Origin: a bacterium
GTDB lineage: Bacteria > Patescibacteria > CPR2 > UBA1875 > JAJYID01
Direction: 5' to 3'
Length of the DNA stretch: 64,000 bases
Assembly: GCA_030647205.1 (NCBI GenBank)
Contig: JAUSJO010000008.1
Span: 31,043 to 95,042 of the forward strand
Every line of letters begins with the position of its first letter. Positions within the stretch are counted from its first letter, which is position 1. The translations under genes were made by a program, and so were the position numbers. The notes below the pieces were generated by a model. That model did no database searches. It saw nothing but the letters and a program-made list of their open reading frames with translations, and was not told where the DNA came from. Of this stretch, positions 55,263-62,706 are shown in pieces.

Positions 55263-55853
55263 TTGAGTAATAGCTCTGATAACAGTATTAAACTTTCTGT
55301 GGGGGTGACCGACCATTTAATACCGTTACTCGTAGATCTTTTCTATGATAACGGCGAGGGCATGGCTCTAAAAAGTAGTCTGCAGGGGTTTATTTCAGAA
55401 AAAAGCCAGGAACGAGCCTGGTCGAATTTTCAAGATGTCTTTGGCCTTTTGGATAAAAACGAAACCGAGGAGAGGTTCGAGGGTTTTAGCATCATAATTT
55501 CTAATATAGACTTTACCGGATACGATGACTTTTGCCATCTAATGGACGAAAAGGCAAGGGAGCTTAGCAGAGTGCTTGCAGACGATCCGATCATAAGAAA
55601 CAGAGACTCAGGAGAAATCTCTGCAAGCTTGTATCGGGAATATGCTTCGCTGCGCATCATGGAAGCATGTATATCCATAGTGATGGATGTGCTTATGGCT
55701 CTTTTTGACCGGCTGCCTTTTAGTAGTCAGCAGTTCATGAGCGAACCTCTTGCAAACCTGCCTCTGTCCTTTGGTATCAGTTTGCATAAAGTCAACAGTC
55801 AGGAAGAAATGATAAGGGCTAATCTTATCAAATTCGAGGATATCAAGCCCTGA
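55263..55853 (+). CDS. Hypothetical helical protein
   Basis: A 196-residue, acidic, helix-rich soluble protein. Segments include LIPLLVDLFYDNGEGMALKS, MDEKARELSRVLADDPIIRN and SLRIMEACISIVMDVLMALF. No family is recognised. The TTG at 55263 is chosen because AAGGAGG lies seven bases before it; the upstream frame runs through the leader hairpin. It is preceded by the shared promoter-leader module and followed by the first copy of the two-hairpin motif, so it is a self-contained unit. Confidence 0.6.
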   Translation: MSNSSDNSIKLSVGVTDHLIPLLVDLFYDNGEGMALKSSLQGFISEKSQERAWSNFQDVFGLLDKNETEERFEGFSIIISNIDFTGYDDFCHLMDEKARELSRVLADDPIIRNRDSGEISASLYREYASLRIMEACISIVMDVLMALFDRLPFSSQQFMSEPLANLPLSFGISLHKVNSQEEMIRANLIKFEDIKP

Positions 55854-55978
55854 TAAACTTCTGAGGGAGTTGAAAAGCTCGAGACTACCCATAAAATGGT
55901 GGCAAAAGCAGAGGATTCAGGCGAAAATATCCAAGCAAGATTCTATGCTCTCAATTAAGCAAAAAGAGCAACCTATGG

Positions 55979-56053
55979 GGGGTGGCCATCGCAAGTGGAA
56001 CAGTGATTCCACGATGGCCACCCCGACCCGAAAAATGAGTTCGGGTCTTTTTT
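55979..56053 (+). ncRNA. Two-hairpin structured motif, copy 1 (3' element with terminator)
   Basis: Hairpin one pairs GGGGTGGCCATCG (55979-55991) with CGATGGCCACCCC (56012-56024) and contains an inner TGGAA / TTCCA stem with loop CAGTGA. It is followed directly by the terminator GACCCGAA / TTCGGGTC and six T residues. Copy 2 at 56694 keeps the fold with changed pairs. The rest of the 55854-56187 gap holds only the leader of the next gene. Confidence 0.65.
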
Positions 56054-56128
56054 ATAACAAACCTGTGATGTGTCATATGGTTAAGTGTTGCATATTTATG
56101 TTTATCGTGGTATAGTTACTAAACGTTA

Positions 56129-56158
56129 TTATCCGGGGGTAAATCCCCGGTTTTTATT
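56129..56158 (+). promoter_or_regulatory. Promoter-proximal leader hairpin
   Basis: Shortly after TATAGT (about 56112), CCGGGG and CCCCGG pair around GTAAAT and are followed by TTTTTATT. This is a terminator-like hairpin at the start of the transcript, like those at 4473 and 29001. Confidence 0.55.
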
Positions 56159-56187
56159 ACGCGCAACTTAGAAAGGTGGTTTTCAAA

Positions 56188-56670
56188 GTGGCCTTTGAAT
56201 TGGAAAACAAAGCATTAAAAGGGATTATTCAAAGCGATCCGGGAATGTTTTCAAACTATAGTTTAGAAGGGTCTGCTGACGATAAATTCGTGCCATATGC
56301 ATTCGCTTGCATATACCCCATAAGGACGCTGAGCTATGTTTTTTTTCAAGTGGACGGGGGCGAGATTGATGTCGCAGCTCACCGCAAAATGATCATGGAG
56401 TACACGCTGAGAGATGAGGTTTTTGAAATACAAAAACCCATACTTGAAGTCTGGGACGGTTTGAACGAGCTGCATACTGATCTTGCAGTAAGTCTCTACG
56501 CTGAAGTCCTGGACAGAATGCAGCTTCCTTTCACATTCATCATGTTTGCCCGGACCTATCCCAAAGGAGAAAGGCTAGCCGCTCTTTATCATCCTTCTGA
56601 GTTTCCCAGTTCTGTCTGCCTCAATTTGTTAAAGGAAGCAGTCAAGAAAAGAGATGTGAGGGATAACTAG
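56188..56670 (+). CDS. Hypothetical protein
   Basis: A 160-residue alpha/beta protein that I do not recognise (FELENKALKGIIQSDPG, LSYVFFQVDGGEIDVAAHRK, LAVSLYAEVLDRMQLPFTF, IMFARTYPKGERLAALYHP). The GTG at 56188 is chosen because AAAGGTGG stands eight bases upstream; a GTG inside that site is not plausible. Like the 55263 gene it has a 5' leader hairpin and the two-hairpin motif after its stop. Confidence 0.6.
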   Translation: MAFELENKALKGIIQSDPGMFSNYSLEGSADDKFVPYAFACIYPIRTLSYVFFQVDGGEIDVAAHRKMIMEYTLRDEVFEIQKPILEVWDGLNELHTDLAVSLYAEVLDRMQLPFTFIMFARTYPKGERLAALYHPSEFPSSVCLNLLKEAVKKRDVRDN

Positions 56671-56693
56671 GAAGGACTGGAAAACGATTTGTG

Positions 56694-56766
56694 GGGGTGG
56701 CCGCCAAACTGGAACTGTGATTCCAAAACGGCCACCCCGACCCAAGATTTGTTTTGGGTCTTTTTT
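56694..56766 (+). ncRNA. Two-hairpin structured motif, copy 2 (3' element with terminator)
   Basis: GGGGTGGCCG (56694-56703) pairs with CGGCCACCCC (56729-56738). Compared with copy 1 the A:T pair next to GGCC has become G:C. The inner TGGAA / TTCCA stem and C-N-GTGA loop are kept. The terminator is now GACCCAA / TTGGGTC (C-G to A-T), again followed by T residues. It also sits just after the stop of the convergent HD gene. Confidence 0.65.
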
Positions 56767-57355
56767 ATTTTGCCAGCACTTTGGCTATTTCTTTTTTTAA
56801 ATAGGTTAGGGCTGTAGGATCAGCTTCATTTTGTGTCGACTGAATACATTTTTCTAGAAGTGGCAAGTATAGTTTTCTTGTTTCTTCAAATTTTCTTTCC
56901 CTCTTGGCTTCATCGATATCATCCGAATCTCGCAGGTTGTGCAGTCTGTCGGCAAACTTGACTATGATGACACCCATGTCGTCGCATTCGTACATTTTTT
57001 TTACGTAACTTTCCACATCATTTGTCTTTGTAAGATATCCAAGGCCGTTTACCACTCTTTCTCCAAAAAGTTTGTCTAGTCCATGGTTTGAGAGGATGAA
57101 GCTGTCTTCGATAATGTCGTGCAGAAGCGCCATGATAATCATCTCAGGATCATATATCTTTAGCTCATTTATCAGAACAAGGGCAACGTTTTTTGGATGT
57201 TCAAAATATCTTGCTCCCTGGTCTCTAAACTGATTTCTGTGTCCATATTTTGATAAGGTATAGGCGTCTTCTATGGTTTTTAGGTCTTCTTTTGAAACAT
57301 GAGGTCTCAAAGTATCTAGAAAACTTATTCTGTTTACAGTTTGTTGATTTACCAT
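56765..57355 (-). CDS. HD-domain (SpoT-like) (p)ppGpp hydrolase-type protein
   Basis: A 196-residue HD-domain protein of the RelA/SpoT hydrolase type. Motifs are YGHRNQFRDQGARYFEHPKN, MALLHDIIEDSF (HD pair) and VIIVKFADRLHNLRD, with the late Asp of the motif. There is no synthetase or TGS domain, so it resembles small alarmone hydrolases (MESH1-like). On the minus strand, the ATG at 57355 has AAGGGA nine bases upstream; a start six codons earlier is less likely. Confidence 0.88.
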   Translation of the reverse strand: MVNQQTVNRISFLDTLRPHVSKEDLKTIEDAYTLSKYGHRNQFRDQGARYFEHPKNVALVLINELKIYDPEMIIMALLHDIIEDSFILSNHGLDKLFGERVVNGLGYLTKTNDVESYVKKMYECDDMGVIIVKFADRLHNLRDSDDIDEAKRERKFEETRKLYLPLLEKCIQSTQNEADPTALTYLKKEIAKVLAK

Positions 57356-57401
57356 TTCATTTAATCCCTTCATCGTTCGTTAGCTTTATTGATGGAGTGT
57401 G

Positions 57402-57428
57402 CCCCCGGGCGACTTAGCCGCCCGGGAT
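57402..57428. terminator. GC-rich hairpin between the minus-strand genes
   Basis: CCCGGGC and GCCCGGG arms form a strong stem downstream of the 57447-57692 gene. A T-run is lacking on either strand, so terminator function is only likely. Confidence 0.5.
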
Positions 57429-57446
57429 TATAGTAGCACTTGTCAG

Positions 57447-57692
57447 TTAGAAGTGGAAGGCGCGGGTTTCTTGGAGTTGTTTGTCCTTGTCCAAGAACAA
57501 ATTGTACACCTCCATGACCCTTTGCATCTCCATCTCTCTGAACTTTTCCGTTTTTTCGTTGGCATCCTCTTCTGGCATGACGTACACGGGATAGTCTTCA
57601 TGGTCAAACGTGTCACAGACCACGATCATGTGGGTTGCTCCCTGTTTCTTCCCTTGATTGAACCATCTTGAGATCGTACTTGGCGCGGTCAT
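57447..57692 (-). CDS. Conserved small protein of unknown function
   Basis: An 81-residue soluble protein: TISRWFNQGKKQGATHMIVV, then CDTFDHEDYPVYVMPEEDAN and MQRVMEVYNLFLDKDKQ. The ATHMIVVCDTFDHEDYPVYV core occurs in small proteins of many bacteria and some phages, all uncharacterised. AAAGGAGGAG precedes the ATG. It has a strong upstream promoter and a folded leader that looks like an attenuator (57733-57814). A GC-rich hairpin lies downstream at 57402-57428. Confidence 0.7.
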   Translation of the reverse strand: MTAPSTISRWFNQGKKQGATHMIVVCDTFDHEDYPVYVMPEEDANEKTEKFREMEMQRVMEVYNLFLDKDKQLQETRAFHF

Positions 57693-57732
57693 AGCTCCTC
57701 CTTTGTTTGGGGTTTAGAGACGTCCTAGAACG

Positions 57733-57848
57733 AAAAAATGCGGCTGACAAGGTACTTACTACCTTGTAATAACCGCAATGGACGCTTTCTAGATGAAAGC
57801 CGCTGACCTATTACATTTTCATTTTATCATACATACCGTATTTGTCAA
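57733..57848 (-). promoter_or_regulatory. Promoter and putative attenuator leader
   Basis: On the minus strand, TTGACA (57848-57843), 16-base spacer, TAAAAT (57826-57821). The leader can form GCTTTC / GAAAGC (57800-57784) and then a terminator: TGCGG...ACAAGGTA / TACCTTGT...CCGCA ending in six T residues (57777-57733). GCGGCT at 57803-57798 could instead pair with AGCCGC at 57745-57740, which would disrupt the terminator. Confidence 0.5.
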
Positions 57849-57902
57849 GTACTCGTTGCGTGTTTTTTGTCTTTAGGTCCTTGGTTGGTTTATAATACAT
57901 TC

Positions 57903-58070
57903 ATGCAAAAGGGGATTATTATGATCGGACTTTTTATCGGATCATCCATTGGCAGCTACCTGCCTGTACTTTGGGGTGGTAGTTTACTTTCATTCACTTC
58001 AGTATTATTGGGCGCAATTGGCGGTTTGGCTGGTGTCTGGACAGGGTATAAAATTACACAGAGTTTTTAG
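57903..58070 (+). CDS. Small glycine-rich membrane protein
   Basis: A 55-residue protein with a glycine-rich hydrophobic core: IGLFIGSSIGSYLPVLWGG and LLGAIGGLAGVWTGYKI, two likely helices. TATAAT at 57891-57896 ends six bases before the ATG at 57903, the same spacing as other leaderless genes here; the ATG at 57921, with AAAAGGGG upstream, is an alternative. Similar tiny membrane proteins are frequent in candidate-phyla genomes; the role is unknown. The rpsB promoter begins just after its stop. Confidence 0.6.
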   Translation: MQKGIIMIGLFIGSSIGSYLPVLWGGSLLSFTSVLLGAIGGLAGVWTGYKITQSF

Positions 58071-58083
58071 TATCTCGATTCCC

Positions 58084-58112
58084 TTGCATTCACCTTTATT
58101 CTTTGCTATACT
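58084..58112 (+). promoter_or_regulatory. rpsB operon promoter
   Basis: TTGCAT at 58084-58089, 17-base spacer, extended -10 TGC TATACT (58107-58112). The roughly 115-base leader ends with a hairpin, TCCGAC / GTCGGA, and then AAAAGGAG; it may be an S2-responsive leader. Confidence 0.7.
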
Positions 58113-58233
58113 AAACAAGCTTAAAAAAATATTAAAACACACGCTTTTTGATGCTCGATTCCTCCCGTAAAAGGGTTGTTGGGCAGGTGATAAAGGCGGA
58201 GGTCCGACGAATGTCGGAAAGAAAAGGAGAAAC

Positions 58234-59061
58234 ATGGCAGAAGTAACAATGCAAAAGCTATTTGAAGCGGGAGCACATTTCGGGCACCAGACACAAAGGT
58301 GGAATCCGAAGATGGCTCCTTATATTTTTACTCAAAAAAACAAGGTTCACATCATAGACCTTGCTCAGACTGTTAAGAAAATGGACGAAGCGAAGAAATT
58401 CGTTGAATCTATAGTGAAAAATGAAGGCAAAGTTCTCTTTGTCGGTACAAAGAAACAAGCGCAAAGCATTATTAAGGAAGAAGCCGAGAAATGCGGTATG
58501 CCTTATGTCTCAGAAAGATGGCTTGGCGGAATGCTGACGAACTTTCAGACGATTGCCTCAAGGACAAAGTACATGAAAGATCTTGAGAGAAATATCGAAG
58601 AAGGTACCGGGATGACAAAAAAGGAAAAGCTTAAGGGTGAGGAAGAGCTTAAAAAACTTCGAGCAAACCTTGGTGGTATCTTGGATATCACTAAAGTTCC
58701 TGATGCAATCTTTATAGTGGACATTGCTAAAGAGTCAACAGCGGTGAACGAAGCAAAAAAGATAGGGATACCAATAGTTGCGATCGTAGATACCAATGTA
58801 AACCCTGAACTTGTAGACTTTCCCATACCAGCAAATGATGACGCTGTGAAAGCAGTAAAAATAATTTGTGAGTATATTTCAGACGCGATTAAGGCGGTAC
58901 CGGTAAAGAAGGATACTAAAGAAGGTCCTGTAGCCACCTCTGATGACAAAAAGGAAGATAAAGTCTTGGAAAAGGATATAGAGAAAGCAGAGGAGCTAGA
59001 GGAAAAAGAAAAAGAAGTATTAGCGAAAGAATCAAAGAAAGAAGAGAAGGAGGCAAAATAA
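58234..59061 (+). CDS. rpsB: 30S ribosomal protein S2
   Basis: A 275-residue S2. Core signatures: FEAGAHFGHQTQRWNPKM, VLFVGTKKQAQSIIKEEAEK, SERWLGGMLTNFQTI, PDAIFIVDIAKESTAVNEA and PIVAIVDTNVNPELVDFPIP. The last 45 residues are a Glu/Lys-rich extension (EDKVLEKDIEKAEELEEKEK) beyond the conserved domain. AAAGGAG precedes the ATG. Its stop overlaps the tsf start (TAATG). Confidence 0.97.
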   Translation: MAEVTMQKLFEAGAHFGHQTQRWNPKMAPYIFTQKNKVHIIDLAQTVKKMDEAKKFVESIVKNEGKVLFVGTKKQAQSIIKEEAEKCGMPYVSERWLGGMLTNFQTIASRTKYMKDLERNIEEGTGMTKKEKLKGEEELKKLRANLGGILDITKVPDAIFIVDIAKESTAVNEAKKIGIPIVAIVDTNVNPELVDFPIPANDDAVKAVKIICEYISDAIKAVPVKKDTKEGPVATSDDKKEDKVLEKDIEKAEELEEKEKEVLAKESKKEEKEAK

Positions 59062-59654
59062 TGGCAGATATAAAAGCAAGTGATGTAGCGTCTTTGCGTA
59101 AAATTACAGGCGCTCCCATGATGGATTGTAAAAAAGCACTAGTTGAGTCAAGTGGAGATACAGACAAGGCAATCGAGTATCTACGGAAAAAGGGAGCTGC
59201 AACAGCAGCAAAAAGAGCCGACCGTGAGGCAAAGGAAGGCGTAGTTGCTTCATATATTCATGGTGATAAACTTGGTGTTCTGGTCGAGGTGAACTCAGAA
59301 ACTGACTTTGTCGCAAGAAGCGAGGACTTTCAGAAGTTTGCTAAGGATGTAGCGATGCACGTGGCAGCAGCTAATCCGGAATATTTGAAACCGGAAGATG
59401 TCCCATCGGAAATCTTAGACAAAGAAAAAGAAATAGAGCTTGAGAAGCTAAAAAAAGAAGGCAAACCGGAGAATATTCTAGAAAAAATCTGGGAAGGCAA
59501 AAAAGAAAAATATTTTAGCGAGAATTGCCTGATGAAGCAAAGTTATGTGAAAAATCCTGATATTACCATTGAAGAACTTTTAAATGAAGTTGTTGGGAAA
59601 ATCGGGGAAAAGATAGAGATACGAAGATTCGCACGGTTCGAAGTAGGAAAATAA
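59061..59654 (+). CDS. tsf: Elongation factor Ts
   Basis: A 197-residue EF-Ts, the exchange factor that recycles EF-Tu-GDP. The N-terminal UBA-like domain reads VASLRKITGAPMMDCKKALV, followed by the diagnostic EVNSETDFVARSEDF and AMHVAAANPEYL; LMKQSYVKNPDITIEEL is near the end. It is at the short end for the family, lacking the larger C-terminal subdomain. It overlaps rpsB by one base. pyrH, the usual next gene, is absent; frr follows. Confidence 0.97.
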   Translation: MADIKASDVASLRKITGAPMMDCKKALVESSGDTDKAIEYLRKKGAATAAKRADREAKEGVVASYIHGDKLGVLVEVNSETDFVARSEDFQKFAKDVAMHVAAANPEYLKPEDVPSEILDKEKEIELEKLKKEGKPENILEKIWEGKKEKYFSENCLMKQSYVKNPDITIEELLNEVVGKIGEKIEIRRFARFEVGK

Positions 59655-59716
59655 GATTAGCACTTTAGTATAGATTTCCGTTCTTTACGGGAAATAACAA
59701 AAGGAGGAACTACGAT

Positions 59717-60274
59717 ATGATACAAGAAATTGTGAAAGAAACTGAGCCAAAGTTTAAAAAGGCCATTGAGATACTGGAAGAGGAAATGGCAGCCATCCAC
59801 ACAGGAAGGGCGAGCTCTTCCTTGATTGATGGTATTCTTGTCGACGTATATGGAGTCAAAACTCCGATTAAAGCTGTTGCAAATATTTCTATACCTGAGC
59901 CGAGATCTATCTTGATACAGCCTTGGGATAGGTCAAACATATCCCAAATAGAAACAGCTATTCGTGAATCAGACCTGAAGCTCAACCCGGTAAACACTGG
60001 TGAAAATATCCGTATCAATCTGCCGGAGCTGACGGAAGATCGAAGAAAAGAGTTCGTTAAGGTTGCTAAAGAAAAGGCAGAAAGTGCCCGAGTATCAGTA
60101 CGAAATGTTCGCGGGGAAGCTTGGAACGCCATAAAAAAAGCAAAAACTGATGGGAAGATTGGCGAAGATGATATGTATTACGGTGAAGAACAATTGCAAA
60201 AGATTGTTGATAAGCACAATAAGGAGATAGAAGAAGTTTTCTCCAAAAAAGAATCCGAGCTTTTAACTATTTGA
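59717..60274 (+). CDS. frr: Ribosome recycling factor
   Basis: A 185-residue RRF, which with EF-G splits ribosomes after termination. Signatures: EEEMAAIHTGRASSSLIDGI, PIKAVANISIPEPRSILIQP, LNPVNTGENIRINLPELTED and ARVSVRNVRGEAWN. AAAGGAGG lies eight bases before the ATG. It is third in the rpsB-tsf-frr cluster and is followed by rseP. Confidence 0.97.
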   Translation: MIQEIVKETEPKFKKAIEILEEEMAAIHTGRASSSLIDGILVDVYGVKTPIKAVANISIPEPRSILIQPWDRSNISQIETAIRESDLKLNPVNTGENIRINLPELTEDRRKEFVKVAKEKAESARVSVRNVRGEAWNAIKKAKTDGKIGEDDMYYGEEQLQKIVDKHNKEIEEVFSKKESELLTI

Positions 60275-60304
60275 CATTAAATTTTTTAACGAAAGGAGCC
60301 TTGT

Positions 60305-61432
60305 TTGGCACTTTTAATCTCGATCCTAGGAGTTTTGTTTGTTTTCTCTCTCATTATTTTTGTGCATGAGTTCGGTCATTTTATAGCTGCAAAAAGAAGC
60401 GGAGTCAGGGTTGATGAGTTCGCTTTTGGTTTTCCTCCAAAACTATGGAGTAAGAAAAAAGGAGATACTAAATACGCCATAAATCTTATTCCCCTCGGCG
60501 GTTATGTGAAAATTCACGGCGATGATGGGTCAAATCCTGACGATCCGACTAGTTATGCAGGAAAACCGGCGTATATAAAAATTATTATTCTGCTTGCCGG
60601 CGTTACCCTGAACTTTGTACTGGCATGGTTTATACTTTTTGGCGGATATCTTTTTGGCATGCAACCGATACTGCCCGAGATGGCTGCTCACAATGGCATC
60701 CAAAACAATATGAAAGTTGTCGTGTCAAATGTCGAGAAAGGCACTCCGGCTGAAAAAGTGGGCATTCAAAAGAGTGATGTGATAAAAAGCGTAGATGGCC
60801 AGAGCATAAAGACAAATTTTGAAATGCTCAGCTATTTTCAGGAGAAGTCAGATAAGTCTGGGGGACAACCGATATCTGTTAAAATTGTAATAGAAAGAAA
60901 CGGCGGATCACTTGAAAAGACTATTACAACCTATAAATCAAAGCAAAAGTCCGGGAAAAATGAGGTTGAGATAAACAGGATTGGTGTTGTTGTTGATAAT
61001 AAAGGGAATATAAAGGCGCCGCCTCTAATTGCTGCAAAAGTTGCTTTTCAAGAACTGGGCAGGATGATGTATCTGACTATCTTGGGGGTTTTCGACCTCT
61101 TCACGAAGTTGATCATGAGTTTTCAGGTATCAGATAATGTTGCCGGTCCCGTAGGTATCTTTGTAGTAACCGGCAGCTTTGCGCAAATGGGAATATCCGC
61201 ACTTCTTCAGTTTGCGGCAGTTCTATCGATAGCTGTTGGCGTTTTTAACATTATCCCGATTCCCGGTCTTGATGGCGGACATACGCTTATAGTTTTGATA
61301 GAAACAGCTGTCAGAAAAAAGTTTTCCAACAAAACAAAAAATATCATCCAGTTTGCCGGTTTTGGGGCACTGATATTACTAATGGTAGTTGTAACCTTCA
61401 AAGATATCCTTAGATTTGGTATTATTAAGTAG
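60305..61432 (+). CDS. rseP: Site-2-type intramembrane zinc protease RseP
   Basis: A 375-residue membrane metalloprotease. The zinc motif HEFGH is in helix 1 (FSLIIFVHEFGHFIAAKRSG, about 21-25), a PDZ domain lies at about 135-225 (GTPAEKVGIQKSDVIKSVDG), and the third-helix motif NIIPIPGLDGGH holds the last ligand. It cleaves membrane-bound regulators or signal-peptide remnants. The TTG start at 60305 is well placed behind AAAGGAG. proS follows after 29 bases; this rseP-proS neighbourhood is common. Confidence 0.95.
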   Translation: MALLISILGVLFVFSLIIFVHEFGHFIAAKRSGVRVDEFAFGFPPKLWSKKKGDTKYAINLIPLGGYVKIHGDDGSNPDDPTSYAGKPAYIKIIILLAGVTLNFVLAWFILFGGYLFGMQPILPEMAAHNGIQNNMKVVVSNVEKGTPAEKVGIQKSDVIKSVDGQSIKTNFEMLSYFQEKSDKSGGQPISVKIVIERNGGSLEKTITTYKSKQKSGKNEVEINRIGVVVDNKGNIKAPPLIAAKVAFQELGRMMYLTILGVFDLFTKLIMSFQVSDNVAGPVGIFVVTGSFAQMGISALLQFAAVLSIAVGVFNIIPIPGLDGGHTLIVLIETAVRKKFSNKTKNIIQFAGFGALILLMVVVTFKDILRFGIIK

Positions 61433-61461
61433 TTTGATAATTAAAGTAATAATTCAAAAAA

Positions 61462-62706
61462 ATGAAAACAAGCAAACTTTTTACAAAAACAACAAAGAAT
61501 ATCTCGAAAGAGGCTGAGAGTAAAAACCATGAGTTTTTGGTTCGGGCCGGTTATGTGGATCAGTTAATGGCTGGTGTTTATACATATTTGCCGTTAGGCC
61601 TTAAGGTTTTGCAAAAAATAGAAAGCATCATTAGAGAAGAAATGACGGCCATTGATGGGCAAGAAATATTGATGCCGGCGCTTCATCCCGCAGAGAATTG
61701 GAAGAAAACAGGCCGCTGGGAAACTATGGATGACCTTTATCGTTTCACGAGTTACTACTCAAAAAGTGAAGTTGCTTTAGGCGGTACACATGAGGAGATA
61801 GTGTCTCCTTTAGCAAAGAAATTTATATTCTCATATAAAGATTTACCTAAATATGTCTTTCAGATACAAACAAAGTTCCGGGATGAGAAAAGGGCAAAAT
61901 CCGGGATCTTGCGTGGTCGTGAATTTAGGATGAAAGACTTATATTCTTTTCATACTGACGAAAAAGACCTAAACAGCTATTATGACAAAGTAATAAAATC
62001 TTATGAGCAAATCTTTAAAAGAGTTGGCTTAGCGGAAAAAACTTATTTGACGTTTGCTTCTGGCGGGACATTTTCTAAGTTTTCCCATGAGTTTCAGACA
62101 GAGTCTACTGTTGGCGAGGATGTCACCTATATTTGCAGAGATTGTAAGATGGGGATTAATAAAGAAATTATTTTGACGCAAAAAGAATGCCCAGGTTGTG
62201 GGAAAACAGATCTCGAACAAGTAAGCACAATAGAAGTTGCAAATATTTTCAAATTAAAAACAAAGTTTACTGACCAATTCAAAGTTCATTATTTAGATGA
62301 AAAGGGCAGAGAAAATTCTGTTGTCATGGGTTGCTATGGTATCGGCCCTTCCCGAATAATGGGGACTATTGTTGAGGTTTTGTCTGACGAAAAGGGGATT
62401 GTCTGGCCAAAGGAAGTTACTCCATATCAAGTTCATCTGGTTGATTTAAATTTAGAGAAAGACGCGGAGAAGGTTTCTAAAGCGCTTGAGCATGCGGGCT
62501 TGGAAGTATTGTGGGATGATAGAGAAGAGTCGGCTGGGTTTAAGTTTGCAGACGCAGATCTTATGGGCATTCCGGTTCGGGTTGTGGTTTCAGAAAAGTC
62601 GCTAAAAGCGGGAGGATATGAGATTAAGTTTAGGAATGAAGATAAGGCTGAAATACTGGATGAAAAAGAATTAGTTAAAAAGATAAAAGACTATTATGTT
62701 AAATAA
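61462..62706 (+). CDS. proS: Prolyl-tRNA synthetase, short form without the editing domain
   Basis: A 414-residue class II synthetase. Motifs: AGVYTYLPLGLKVLQKI, motif 2 KFRDEKRAKSGILRGREFRMKD region (about 138-158), and motif 3 VMGCYGIGPSRIMG, followed by an anticodon-binding domain (PYQVHLVDL). Typical bacterial ProRS is near 570 residues with a YbaK-like editing insertion; here that is replaced by a short zinc-ribbon-like insert (CRDCKMGIN and CPGCGK). Mischarged alanyl-tRNA-Pro would need editing in trans. Its last 11 bases overlap mreB. Confidence 0.95.
   Translation: MKTSKLFTKTTKNISKEAESKNHEFLVRAGYVDQLMAGVYTYLPLGLKVLQKIESIIREEMTAIDGQEILMPALHPAENWKKTGRWETMDDLYRFTSYYSKSEVALGGTHEEIVSPLAKKFIFSYKDLPKYVFQIQTKFRDEKRAKSGILRGREFRMKDLYSFHTDEKDLNSYYDKVIKSYEQIFKRVGLAEKTYLTFASGGTFSKFSHEFQTESTVGEDVTYICRDCKMGINKEIILTQKECPGCGKTDLEQVSTIEVANIFKLKTKFTDQFKVHYLDEKGRENSVVMGCYGIGPSRIMGTIVEVLSDEKGIVWPKEVTPYQVHLVDLNLEKDAEKVSKALEHAGLEVLWDDREESAGFKFADADLMGIPVRVVVSEKSLKAGGYEIKFRNEDKAEILDEKELVKKIKDYYVK

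Noticed and set aside
55896..55955. Short peptide frame ending ENIQARFYALN after the 55263 gene
   Set aside because: Composition looks protein-like but there is no RBS at a usable distance from the ATG at 55896; left out for lack of support.
55870..56115. Open frame (TTG start) crossing the two-hairpin motif copy 1
   Set aside because: The frame runs through both hairpins and the terminator; the RBS touches the TTG, and the matching region after the 56188 gene has no such frame.
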